Part shown: in pieces, positions 1-9,725 of the stretch | Layout of the letters: each line of letters opens with the position of its first letter | How positions within the stretch are numbered: the stretch's first letter is position 1 | From: Rheum nobile | Taxonomy: Eukaryota; Streptophyta; Magnoliopsida; Caryophyllales; Polygonaceae | Assembly: GCA_027886185.1 (NCBI GenBank) | Contig: WOAB01000563.1 | Span: 4,340,001-4,404,000, forward strand | Direction of reading: 5' to 3' | Length of the DNA stretch: 64,000 nt | Program-made: the position numbers and the translations under genes | The notes under the pieces: model-generated | Seen by the model: only the letters and a program-made list of their open reading frames with translations | What the model was told of the DNA's origin: nothing | The model's database searches: none

Positions 1-458
1 CTATCTTAGACTCACTACAAGATTGACAAATTTTAAGGGAACTAGCATGCATGTTACTAGTTTCCATAAGTTTGGAGTTAGTTTCAGCGAGATCTTTCTC
101 GATTTCTTCAAGTTTCTTACTCCATACAGAGTTCTCAACAGTTAAACAAGCAATCTCATCTTCACAATCATCAAGTTTTTGTTGAAGAGCATTCATTTCC
201 TTCCCTAGATTTTTTATGATCTTTAGAAGTTGTTTCTTGTCACAATCAACTAGAGTTTTTAAGAAGTCATCAGAAGTTACCTCAAAGTGTTCTGAGTCGC
301 TTAGATCTCCTTTTTCCATGAGGCATCTTCCACCAGAGAATCCACTCAGATTTAGTTCCTCATCTGAGTCTTCTCCCCATGAGGCCACAAGAGCCTTTTT
401 CCTTTGAGGTCTTTCATCTTCTTTGGAGTCTTCTTTGTTGGGACAGTTCTTAGCGTAG
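1..458 (-). pseudogene. copia element A, gag middle segment (after the zinc knuckle)
   Basis: This is the reverse complement of a Ty1/copia gag. It aligns by eye base for base with the same part of element B gag (about 16100-16556). It encodes the second half of the first CCHC knuckle (AKNCPNK), a lysine/glutamate stretch, the ALVASWGEDSDEE acidic patch and the start of a coiled-coil segment. The frame continues off the window. Element N cuts the knuckle between CYECKEKGHY and AKNCPNK, so the rest of the gene resumes at 7265. A gag elsewhere carries a TGA (near 18644) and further breaks, so this is a dead copy. Gag would form the cytoplasmic virus-like particle of the retrotransposon. Confidence 0.85.
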
Positions 459-1709
459 TGATAACAGGTTTTTTGTCGTTCTAAAAACTGCTATGCAAAG
501 TATCCAAACAAACCTTAAACCGTAGTCCTAGGTAAGTACAAGTCGAATCCACATGGAGGCGAATTCTATCTTAATATGCAATTTGTATGTCAAACCAAAG
601 TAACCAAAGGGGGGTTTTGTGAGTTTTAGTAACCTAAGCATGCAAAAGTAAACAAAGTAAAATATGATGAAATCAGTGATGGGGAAAAGCACTTAGTCAA
701 ACAACATCCACAATTCGTATGACAAGTTGATCATAGATACTCATTCAAAATCTCATGCAATGGTGATTCCAATTCCTTTTCAGATATAACTAATAGCACA
801 ACCAGATACTATTAGCACTAACTAATTAAACAACCCTGAAACTATCAAGATTCAGTTTAATAGCAACTTTATGGATAGGAAAATAGTTGGATACAATTCT
901 AGCATAAAACAACCAGCTTTTATCCTAGAATGTAAATCAATTCTCTTCTGCATAAGACTAGCACAACCAGATACTAGTACGATGCAGTTGTTACTCTGAA
1001 ATAGATATGCTCAACCAGTAACAATCTAGATCTAGCAATAGACCAATAACCACAAACCCTAGATGATCAGACTAGAGATTATCAATATCAATCATAAGCA
1101 ACTTAAGCAAGAGAAGAGATAAAAACCATGCAATAGATTAAGAACGAGAATCTCACAACTGAATCAAAACGAAAGCTTCAGCGTCTGACTAAGCCAAGGA
1201 GGCTTAGTTCTTCATAGTAAATACGTAAAAACTAATTAGGGTTCGAGAGAGAATCCAAGATAGGCACACAAGCCTTTTCTCAACCCTTAAATACTAAAAG
1301 AAATAAAGCTAAGTTAACCTAAAACGAAATAATAAAAACGTAAAAAAATAATGCAAATAAGGAAACGGCGCGGCGGACTTCAGACATGCACGGCGGGCGC
1401 TGCATCCTCCACGGCGGGTGCCGTAATCGCGGCGGGCGCCGTCTTTCCACGGCGGGCGCCGTAATTACATCGTAGCCAATGTTGTTGGATGGGAATTGGC
1501 GGCGGTCACCGTAAGTTGCACGGCGGTCGCCGTGAACTTGTTTCTTCCTCCTTTGTCTCTTCAGCTCCCGAAAGCGTGTCTTCAGCACCTCCAAATACAC
1601 CAACTTCGCCTCCAAACGCCATACACATGAATGTGTCTAAATCTACCCGAATGGCACCAATAAAACCTCTAATGACTCTTACTTAAGCCCTACAAAGTAG
1701 TGCTTATCA
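459..1709 (-). repeat. N 3' LTR
   Basis: Starts TGATAACAGG on the plus strand and ends AGTGCTTATCA, giving inverted termini TGATAA/TTATCA. It is nearly identical to 6021-7264. On the sense (minus) strand the order is a U3 with GC-dyad array (1360-1535), an AT-rich tract, a TATTTAA box at 1287-1293, then R/U5. The sequence AGGTTAACTTA just upstream of the TATA is shared with LTR E. The 98-codon minus frame across this LTR is an open frame through the GC array, not a recognised gene. Confidence 0.9.
1360..1535 (-). repeat. GC-dyad array in U3 of the N 3' LTR
   Basis: About seven copies of a 14-nt dyad, sense strand ACGGCG-AC-CGCCGT or ACGGCG-CC-CGCCGT, with some decayed copies. Spacing is irregular (about 18-40 nt). 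The array lies some 70-240 nt upstream of the TATTTAA box. A matching array sits in the other LTR at 6925-7100. Confidence 0.85.
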
Positions 1710-3112
1710 AACCACCCCATGCTTAGACCTTTGCTCGTCCACGAGTAAACCAAATAAGAGTCCACTCCTCCAATGCAGCACCCAAGGTCTCAGGAAGCAT
1801 ATCCTCCAACTAAGAGTCACCTAACCGATGCCAAAGCTCCTGGCACCAATCTCATTCACAACACATCCACAACTCAACAAGCTTAAGGGGCAAGCAGAGT
1901 ACTTCCCCAAAGCTAACCCGGACATCCAAAAGTGTGAGTAACCTCTAATCCTAGCCTCCATCTATTGCTCCTTATGTCTCCCAGAGTGACCTACCCAACA
2001 ATCCTTCTTTAACTCCTCTTCTTATGACGCCTCGCCAAGAATAATGAGAAATCCTAAAATCACTCTTCTTCTTTTTCACTCGTTTTGCCAAGGCGCCCTT
2101 TCGGGTTTTCACCAAGCCACTCATTTCATTTTCCAATAGATGTACTCACATAAGCTCACGTCACTCTTGACCTCATATTACCCCAGCCTAATGCTGGTCC
2201 AAGCCACCTGCTTATTACCTAGGCCGCCCTTTCGGGTTTTCGACCTATCCCAGGATTTCAATGATAGCCTTTTATTCAAATTTTTGGCTTTTTCTCTTTT
2301 TTCATTTTTCTCCTCAACGACGTAGCAAGAATAGAACTCTCCCCCATGCTTAAACATTGCATTGTCCTCAATGTAATGAAAGACAAAAGAATAGAAGCAC
2401 AAGGAAAAGCAAAAAATTAACTCAAACGTTGCCGAGCTGGCTTGGACACGGAAGATGTCGCTGGCGGTCTTCTCAATAAACGTCCATGTCACGGGTTTCG
2501 GCATCAACGCCATAATCTTCATCTACCGTGCAACCATAGGGAACCACTGTGGAGAATAGTGGTATGGCAGGGATGGCGGGGTTGCATGGCCTTCAACAAA
2601 CACAAAAATGGGGCCCAGATGTAATCGTGGTTGGGCCCTGGTGTATCTCCTCTCCAGCTGTCGACTGCAGAGCCACCATCGTTGCCAAATATAAAGTGGG
2701 GCTAATGTCTCTTCCTTGACAACATGATGCGCACCATCTCTCCATACGAAACGCTGGGCAGCTGGCCTTCGGTGGAACTTTTTTTTTTTTTTTTTTCTTC
2801 TAAACGAAAGAAAACGAACCTGAAAATGGCGGCGATCGCCGTAATTAAACGGCGGTCGCCGTCATTTGCCGCAAGCGAAGTGTCGAAGGAGGTGAAAATG
2901 GCGAGCACCGTAAGGTCGGCGGCGGGCGCCGTGAACTCCTTCTTCACTTGGAACCGCTTCCTGCAGGTTAGTTCGACACAGAAAGGAAAAAAAACTAAAA
3001 GGAAAAACAAAAGAAAATGACTAAGGGAAAGAAAATAAACTACCTAACATCGGGCTGCCTCCCAATCAGCGCCTTAGTTAATGTCGTGACTCGACATACT
3101 ACTCGAATAACC
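1710..3112 (-). other. N non-coding interior between gag-protease and 3' LTR
   Basis: No protein domain was found in any frame. On the sense strand it ends in the purine-rich ATGGGGTGGTT (1710-1720), the likely polypurine tract. Two copies of a CCCTTTCGGGTTTTC segment lie near 2095 and 2225. A GC-dyad group lies at 2826-2936 beside a long T tract (about 2779-2796). The pol gene expected here in an autonomous Athila element is absent. Confidence 0.75.
2826..2936 (-). repeat. GC-dyad group in N interior
   Basis: Four dyads of the ACGGCG-NN-CGCCGT type: two closely spaced at 2829-2863 (spacers AT and AC on the sense strand), a degenerate GGCGAGCACCGT, and GGCGGGCGCCGT at about 2921-2932. They match the LTR and gag arrays of the same element and keep the same orientation relative to the element. 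Confidence 0.8.
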
Positions 3113-5941
3113 TCAATCCATATCGTCAGACTCTTTAGGAACCTTCTTAATCCATACCTCCTTCCTGAACCAATTATGGAAATGTTTGAACCTTAGACCA
3201 TTCTTCTTCTTCAGCGGATCCTCCATCTTGACCTTCTTAGTCGCGTCTCCCCCATACTTAGATCGATCAGGGGGGTGTTTAGCTTCAACTTTAGGGACCT
3301 GCACCACAGAAGGAACGAGCTTCTCGCTCGGGGTCAGCAGTAAAGGCGATTTGCCTGGTAGCTCTGGAGGAAGCTTACAGTAAGCGTCCGACTCATTGAC
3401 ACCTTCCTGCAACTTAGTAGATAGAGTAAAATCCAAACTAGAATCAACAATAGATTGTATGTCATCTAGGTGCTCATCATCAGAAGCATCGTGCACCACA
3501 TGCTCAAGTACATCAATTGCACACAAAGAATGACCATCAGAGGAGAATTTCATGGCTTCATAGATGTTATAATTAATGGTTTGGCCATCAAATTCCATAG
3601 TCAAGGAACCAGTACTCACGTTGATTTTAGTGTTGGCAGTTTTCAAGAAGGGTCTCCCTAACAAAATAGGGGCTACATGCATATCATGTTCCATATCAAG
3701 CACATAGAAGTCAGCAGGAAAAGTAAGATCACCAACCCTAACCAAAACATCCTCCACTATCCCTATAGGACACACACTAGATCTATCAGCTAGCTGAATG
3801 GAAATTTTGGTCGCATGCATGGGTCCTAATCCTAAGGATCCACAAAGAGATGAAGGTAAAACATTTATGGAAGCACCCAAATCTAACATAGCTTTATTGA
3901 ACTTGGTACCTCCAATGATGATGGGGATGGTGAACATACCTGGGTCGCCACATTTTTTGGGTAAGCGTTTCTGAAAAATCGCAGAGACATGCTCGCTTAC
4001 CTTCACCTTCTTCTTGCTGTTCCTATCCTGATTCCTCTTTGTGGTGCACATCTGCTTCAAGAACTTGGCATAACGAGGGACATACTTGATCAAATTTAGG
4101 AGAGGCATGTTGACCTCAACGTTTTTGAACATCTCAAACATGTCCTTGTCCTGCGCAAGTGGCTTGGTACGCTTCAAAGCAGACGGAAATGGTGCAACAG
4201 GCTTCCACTCAGGAAAAATCGGAGGTACATACTCCTTCTCAGCCCCAGGATCAGCTACGGCTTCACGGAGGTCGCTGCAAGAAGGACGGCGGGCGCCGTG
4301 AACATCATCAGAAAACTCGGAAGTTGGCTCATCATCACGGCGGGCGCCGTAGGTTGCATGGCGGTCGCCGTGAATTGGGCGGCGGGTGCCGGAATAAGTG
4401 CGGCGACCGCCGCAATTTTCATCAGACAAGTCGAGAGCAGGGTCATTTTCACGGCGGGCGCCGTGGTCTTCACGGCGGTCGCCGTCGATGTCACGACGTG
4501 TGCTGTAAGTTGTACAACGGTCGCCGTCGCTGTTCTGTTCCAGCTCCTGATCCGCTTCCTTGTCGACCTCAGAATCATCCTCTTCGAGTCTCTTCCCGCT
4601 CCTCAGAGTTATAGCACTGACGTTCCTAATGTTCGGGTTCACTTCCGTTTGAGATGGAAGTTTACCAGAAATCTTCGCGTCAAGCTTGCTCACCACTTGA
4701 GAAATTTGACCAAATTGTCTTTCCAAGTTCTGGATGCTAGCTGGTGTAGTCTCTTGGAATTGCAATTGGTTCTTACTCAACTTAGCAACATTCTCATTGA
4801 GATTGACGTGGCTCTGCATCAGCATCTTTATCATATCCTCCATAGACGAGGACGGGTTCGAGCTCTGCCCTTGAGGTTGTGGCACAAATGGTTGCCTTGG
4901 TTGTTGAGGATTACCCTGTTGTTGCTGTGGTTTTGGGTCTCTCCATCTGAAGTTGGGATGATCCCTCCAACCAGGATTGTATGTATTGGAGTAAGGATCA
5001 TGCATGGGCCTCTGTTGATATCCTCCCACTGCATTCACTTCCTCTTGTAGAGTAGGACATGAATCAGTAGGATGCAAGTCGTCATGACAGATCTCACAGG
5101 CCTTAGCCTGCTGAGGCGTACCTTTCAGTTTCAAACGCCTCACCTCCTCTCTCAACACATCAAAATCAGCCTGATCAATTTTCGCTTGAGAACCAGCAAC
5201 AACCAAGCTTTGGGAGCCTCTCCCACTGTATTGCCTAGAGTCATCAGCCAGTGTAGCAAATACCTCCAGAGCTTCCTCATAAGTCCTCTTCAGAATATTT
5301 CCACCACATGAAGAGTTCACCATTCGACGATCATCTTCACGGAGTCCTCCATGTAAATAGAGAATTAGATCATATTTTTCGTAACCATGGTAGGGACAAC
5401 TCTTCACCAGTTTCTTGAAGCGCTCATAGTAGTCATAGAGAGACTCATTAGACAGCTTCCCCACATTGCAGATTTTTTTCTTGAGTTGATTGGACTTGAT
5501 AGCTGGAAAGTATTTGTCGAGAAACACCTTCTTCAAATTCACCCAAGTAGTGATGCTTCCTGGCGGTAAAGAATGATACCAGTCCTTCGCGGAGTCCTTC
5601 AGAGAAAAGGAAAAGACTCTCAACCTCATCTGATCTTCAGTAATCTCAAATGGTCTCATACTGGTGCATACCTCAAGGAACTCATCCAGGTGCTGAATAG
5701 GATCCTTAAGCGGGGTTCCACTGAATTTCGGGAGTAGATGGACTACTCCTGTCTTGAGCTCAAATTTAACCCCTTCACCCAGAGCAGGGAATTGCACAGC
5801 ACGAGCTGGTTGCTCCAAGTTAGGAGCTGTCAAAGACTCAAGTGTAACACGAGCTGCCATCCTGCGAGCTTGAAGAAAAGTTCTTTCGATTTCTGGATCA
5901 AAAACTAGCGGTAGATTATTAGTAACACGGGTGTGAACCAT
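3113..5941 (-). CDS. Athila-type gag-protease polyprotein of element N (942 aa)
   Basis: This is a single open frame of 942 codons. The start is the ATG 59 nt from the PBS, with no earlier in-frame ATG inside the leader. Domain order: retrotransposon gag core (about 60-230, with the DWYHSLPPGS-type motif), a CX2CX4HX4C zinc knuckle (CEICHDDLHPTDSC, 282-295), YNPGWRDHPNF (321-331), a Gln/Pro-rich linker, a predicted helical segment, a GDRR/GARR repeat zone (about 472-561), and a retropepsin-like domain with MLDLGASINVLP (685-696) and ILLGRPFL. Family knowledge: gag packages the RNA and the protease cleaves the polyprotein. DLGAS replaces the usual DTGAS, which is common in Athila-type proteins. 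RT, RNase H and integrase are missing and the protein simply ends. An open frame this long suggests a young copy. Confidence 0.88.
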   Translation of the reverse strand: MVHTRVTNNLPLVFDPEIERTFLQARRMAARVTLESLTAPNLEQPARAVQFPALGEGVKFELKTGVVHLLPKFSGTPLKDPIQHLDEFLEVCTSMRPFEITEDQMRLRVFSFSLKDSAKDWYHSLPPGSITTWVNLKKVFLDKYFPAIKSNQLKKKICNVGKLSNESLYDYYERFKKLVKSCPYHGYEKYDLILYLHGGLREDDRRMVNSSCGGNILKRTYEEALEVFATLADDSRQYSGRGSQSLVVAGSQAKIDQADFDVLREEVRRLKLKGTPQQAKACEICHDDLHPTDSCPTLQEEVNAVGGYQQRPMHDPYSNTYNPGWRDHPNFRWRDPKPQQQQGNPQQPRQPFVPQPQGQSSNPSSSMEDMIKMLMQSHVNLNENVAKLSKNQLQFQETTPASIQNLERQFGQISQVVSKLDAKISGKLPSQTEVNPNIRNVSAITLRSGKRLEEDDSEVDKEADQELEQNSDGDRCTTYSTRRDIDGDRREDHGARRENDPALDLSDENCGGRRTYSGTRRPIHGDRHATYGARRDDEPTSEFSDDVHGARRPSCSDLREAVADPGAEKEYVPPIFPEWKPVAPFPSALKRTKPLAQDKDMFEMFKNVEVNMPLLNLIKYVPRYAKFLKQMCTTKRNQDRNSKKKVKVSEHVSAIFQKRLPKKCGDPGMFTIPIIIGGTKFNKAMLDLGASINVLPSSLCGSLGLGPMHATKISIQLADRSSVCPIGIVEDVLVRVGDLTFPADFYVLDMEHDMHVAPILLGRPFLKTANTKINVSTGSLTMEFDGQTINYNIYEAMKFSSDGHSLCAIDVLEHVVHDASDDEHLDDIQSIVDSSLDFTLSTKLQEGVNESDAYCKLPPELPGKSPLLLTPSEKLVPSVVQVPKVEAKHPPDRSKYGGDATKKVKMEDPLKKKNGLRFKHFHNWFRKEVWIKKVPKESDDMD
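4258..4530 (-). repeat. GC-dyad array translated inside N gag (GDRR/GARR zone)
   Basis: About nine to ten dyads of the ACGGCG-(A/C)C-CGCCGT type lie in frame in the gag-protease gene, between the gag core and the protease. Each reads as GDRR (GGCGACCGCCGT) or GARR (GGCGCCCGCCGT), separated by acidic spacers such as ENDPALDLSDE. The same DNA module occurs in the element's U3. Confidence 0.88.
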
Positions 5942-5999
5942 AAGATAGGTTCACACCAAGATTGGAACACAAATCACACACACAAAATAGATTATTGCC

Positions 6000-6017
6000 T
6001 CCCCGGCAATGGCGCCA
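6000..6017 (-). promoter_or_regulatory. primer binding site of N (tRNA-Asp type)
   Basis: Sense strand TGGCGCCATTGCCGGGGA begins three bases inside the 5' LTR end. It pairs with the 3' end of plant tRNA-Asp (recalled sequence) at 17 of 18 positions. tRNA-Asp priming is typical of Athila elements. Confidence 0.8.
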
Positions 6018-6020
6018 ATT

Positions 6021-7264
6021 TGATAACAGGTTTTTTGTCATTCTAAAAACTGCTATGCAAAGTATCCAAACAAACCTTAAACCGTAGTCCTAGGTAAGTA
6101 CATGTCGAATCCACAGGGAGGCGGATTCTATCTTAATATGCAATTTGTATGTCAAACCAAAGTAACCAAAGGGGGGTTTTGTGAGTTTTAGTAACCTAAG
6201 CATGCAAAAGTAAACAAAGTAAAATATGATGAAATCAGTGATGGGGAAAATCACTTAGTCAAACAACATCCACAATTCGTATGACAAGTTGATCATAGAT
6301 ACTCATTCAAAATCTCATGCAATGGTGATTCCAATTCCTTTTCAGATATAACTAATAGCACAACCAGATACTATTAGCACTAACTAATTAAACAACCCTG
6401 AAACTATCAAGATTCAGTTTAACATCAACTTTATGGATAAGAAAATAGTTGGATACAATTCTAGCATAAAACAACCAGCTTTTATCCTAGAATGTAAATC
6501 AATTCTCTTCTGCATAAGACTAGCACAACCAGATACTAGTACGATGCAGTTGCTACTATGAAATAGATATGCTCAACCAGTAACAATCTAGATCTAGCAA
6601 TAGACCAATAACAACAAACCCTAGATGATCAGACTAGAGATTATCAATATCAATCATAAGCAACTTAAGCAAGAGAAGAGATAAAAACCATGCAATAGAT
6701 TAAGAACGAGAATCTCACAACTGAATCAAAACGAACGCTTCAGCGTCTGACTAAGCCAAGGAGGCTTAGTTCTTCATAGCAAATACGTAAAAACTAATTA
6801 GGGTTCGAGAGAGAATCCAAGATAGGCAAACAAGCCTTTTCTCAACCCTTAAATACTAAAGGAAATAAAGCTAAGTTAACCTAAAACGAAATAATAAAAA
6901 CGTAATAAAATAATGCAAATAAGGAAACGGCGCGGCGGACTTCAGACATGCACGGCGGGCACTGCATCCTCCACGGCGGGCGCCGTAATCGCGGCGGGCG
7001 CCGTCTTTCCACGGCGGGCGCCGTAATTACATCGTAGCCAATGTTGTTAAATGGGAATTGGCGGCGGTCGTCGTAAGTTGCACGGCGGTCGCCGTGAACT
7101 CGTTTCTTCCTCCTTTGTCTCTTCAGCTCCCGAAAGCGTGTCTTCAACATCTCCAAATACACCAACTTTGCCTCCAAATTCCATACACATGAATGTGTCT
7201 AAATCTACCCGAATGGCACCAATAAAACCTCTAATGACTCTTACTTAAGCCCTACAAAGTAGTG
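6021..7264 (-). repeat. N 5' LTR (outermost few bases lost)
   Basis: Near-identical to 459-1709, starting TGATAACAGG. It ends at AAAGTAGTG and runs directly into element A gag (TCCCTT), so the terminal CTTATCA is missing. It contains the matching GC-dyad array at 6925-7100 and the TATTTAA-type promoter. Confidence 0.88.
6925..7100 (-). repeat. GC-dyad array in U3 of the N 5' LTR
   Basis: Counterpart of 1360-1535, with the same order of AC- and CC-spacer dyads. A few single-base differences make or break individual dyads (for example GGCGGTCGTCGT near 7062). Confidence 0.85.
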
Positions 7265-7980
7265 TCCCTTTTCTTTGCACTCATAGCAAGAAATATCTTT
7301 GAGATCTCTCCTTGGTCCAGTGTGAGAAGAACTTCCCTTTTGGAACTTTCCCTTCACAAAGATTTTTTTAATGTTCTTTGTGAAGAGAGCTGTAAGTTCA
7401 TCCTTCTCATCTTCTAAGTCTGAGTTCTCCTGTTCCATTTCAAGCCTTGAGAAGGCTTTGGAGATTTTGAGGGCAATTCCTTTCTCCAGTTTCTTGTCAG
7501 CATTGCTTTTGGTGTGTTCTCCTTCTTCAACCTATAGTTTTCCTATGATTTGAGTCAAGGGAAGAGATTGGATACCTGAGGTGTTCTCCATGATTCCTTT
7601 AATGAGGGTGAACTTAGAGTTAAGTCCATTGATGACCACCAGTGATTTGGAGACTTCATCAAGGATGACCTCAACAGCTGTTAACTTTCCAATAAGCCTG
7701 TTGAAGCGTGAGTAATACTCATAGATGGTTTCAGTTTCCATCATTTTGAATGTGTGGTATTCTCCTTCTAAAACAAACTTCCTTCTTTGCTTTAGTTCCT
7801 CACTTCCTTCATGCATATCCTTGAGTGCTTGTCACATCTCTTTCGCCGTCTTGATTCCTATGACTTTGTCCATATCTTCTCTGTCCAGTCCATTGAGAAT
7901 GAACTGTCTAGCCTTGGCGTTCTTTTCCATGATGACGTAATGGTCAGGTTTCCATTCTTCATCTTTTTGATTGAGATTGA
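7265..7980 (-). pseudogene. copia element A, gag segment between insertions N and B
   Basis: This continues A gag in reverse. It encodes the UBN2-type gag core and linker, with KMMETETI-YEYYSRFNRLIGKL, VINGLNSKFTLIKGIMEN, EQENSDLEDEKDEL and the first half of the zinc knuckle CYECKEKGHY. It matches B gag 16557-17255. At least two in-frame stops (near 7532 and 7832) mark decay. The left end abuts N and the right end is the TSD of B (CATAG, 7981-7985). Confidence 0.83.
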
Positions 7981-7985
7981 CATAG

Positions 7986-9122
7986 TGTAGGATCGTGATT
8001 GTTAGATAAAAGCTTAAGGAACTCAGAATAACGATTCTCAGTTCCTTTCGCAGCGGAAGATAAACAATCAAACAAATGACAAGTTCCTTATAGTGGAAAC
8101 CTTTGATTGCCAACTAGCAATCTAGGATAAAAACCACTATCTTTCTTTCGAAAGGATTTCAAAGTCTACTTCTTGATTTCTTATCTCTTTTGGTTACAGC
8201 TTATCCTAGGAACGAACACACAGTTCCTTTGCCTTACACACAGTTAGACAATCCTAGATAACTTAACACAATCAATAATCAATCCAAGAAACAGACTTTC
8301 GAACCTAGGAACTATCACTTACAGTCACAGGAACTTAGCACTCAGCTCTTCTTCCTTGACTGGTTCCTCTTGATCTTGGTTTGCTTTGATGATCTTTGTT
8401 TTGAGGTTCACACTAGATATTTGCTAATGAGTGTGAGTTCTTGTTTTAGTGCATAAAGATAACCCTTGGGTTAGTCTTCCTTTTATAGAGGATTTTTCGC
8501 AGCTCGATCCTCTCTTGGTTCCCACGGAATGAGCTTGCCCTAGGATTAGTGGTTCTCCTTGATCCACGTTGTTCTTGGCATGTGCAAACAACCTAGGCAG
8601 CTCAGAATCTCTCTTGGTTGGTCAACTACCTCAGACGAGCCTTGTGGTGTCGTTGTCAAAACACTTTCGTCCGAGGTTGAGTAAGCTGGCCGCTTGGGAA
8701 CCGTCTGTTGGACAGCGACGTCTTCATGTGCTGTCGCTTTCATCGTCTCTGTCCGAGGTAGATGTTCTCTAGGCATCTTGTTCTTTAGCTCTTGGACCTT
8801 GGCAGACTTTTGGAAGCTTCGGACAAGTCGTTTTCGACACCTTTTGTCCGAGGTTGTGTGTCCCTAGATTTCTCGGGAATCGCAATGTCGCAAGCTCCAT
8901 TTCTGGGCATACCTGGGTTCCTCTGGATTCCTTCAGCTGTCTTGTTCCGTTGGTTCCCTTGTTCTGTTTGGCTTTCCTGCCTTAGGTAATTTCCTGTGGT
9001 TCCTTAAAACACATCTTTGAGATAAAACATTAGTATCATAATATTTGTCATCTTCAAAAGTAGAGAAACTGAGGAACGGAACTCTCAGGGGAACCTAAGT
9101 TCCAGAGTTCCGTTTCCTAACA
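7986..9122 (-). repeat. B 3' LTR
   Basis: Starts TGTAGGATCG and ends TTTCCTAACA, 1137 bp. It is near-identical to 17479-18615. The sense TATA box CTATAAAAGG lies at about 8481-8490. U3 holds several GTCCGAGGT motifs (about 8670, 8750, 8850). Confidence 0.93.
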
Positions 9123-9725
9123 ATTTCCCCCTTTTTGATGATGACAAATACAAGGAACCTGACAACATAATAGGACTTTGAATCTTATGAGACCATATTG
9201 AGATAACGGGATTTACAACATTACAGATTAGTGATAGAACATTCAATGGTTGCGAATTCCCCCTAAGCAAGTGAACAAGTTTATTTCAAATTCCCCCTTA
9301 GAAATAGAACTAGTTCAGAGTTCCTATTAATTCAATAGTCTCCAAAGTTCAAGGTTCATATCCTTTTCTTCCCCCTTTTGACATCATTGAAAAGATTAAG
9401 TACAAGTTAAGAACATGATATCCAAGTGAATATGCAATTGCATCAATCCTAAAAAAAAGTCATAATGAGAACGTTAAGGCAAAGACAAATTGATCATTGG
9501 AGCGATTCCAAATATAGTCATTAAAGCTTCATTGATCATTGTTCAAAACACTTATACCACAACATAACAACTGACAACCGACAACACAAACAACAAATAG
9601 CAAGGAATACAACAAAAGCAATCTTAAGAAAGACAACAAAAGGGATAGAAGAGGGGAGTAGGATCCTAAGGAAAACTACTAGCTCTCTATGGCGTTGCAG
9701 CACTGGGAACCTAGAACAAGCATTC
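9123..9725 (-). other. B segment between extra ORF and 3' LTR, with PPT
   Basis: No coding signal. The PPT is AAAAAGGGGGAAAT on the sense strand at 9123-9136, directly against the 3' LTR. A second purine run (AAAGGGGGAAG, about 9369-9380) could be a central-type tract. Confidence 0.75.

Larger units (their letters stand above)
459..7264 (-). mobile_element. N: Athila-like Ty3/gypsy element, non-autonomous (gag-protease only)
   Basis: Two near-identical LTRs of about 1.25 kb flank a 4.3-kb interior. On the minus strand the order is 5' LTR (6021-7264), tRNA-Asp-type PBS, gag-protease, non-coding segment, PPT, 3' LTR (459-1709). LTR ends are TGATAA...TTATCA. The element interrupts the first zinc knuckle of element A gag. 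The left flank reads CGTAG; the expected right-hand copy is fused into the LTR (see findings). There is no RT, RNase H or integrase anywhere inside, so polymerase must come from a partner. Athila affinity rests on the tRNA-Asp PBS, the YNPGWRDHPNF gag motif and the DLGAS protease motif. LTRs differ at a few dozen positions by eye. Confidence 0.88.

Noticed and set aside
1319..1615. 98-codon minus frame (and its twin at 6881-7177) as a gene
   Set aside because: It reads through U3 and the GC-dyad array of the N LTRs, with no recognised domain and its start inside U3. Similarity to the gag GDRR zone comes from the shared DNA motif.
4159..5050. Long plus-strand frames opposite N gag (151 and 250 codons)
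   Set aside because: They are shadows of the minus-strand gag-protease, produced by the GC-rich dyads and codon bias.
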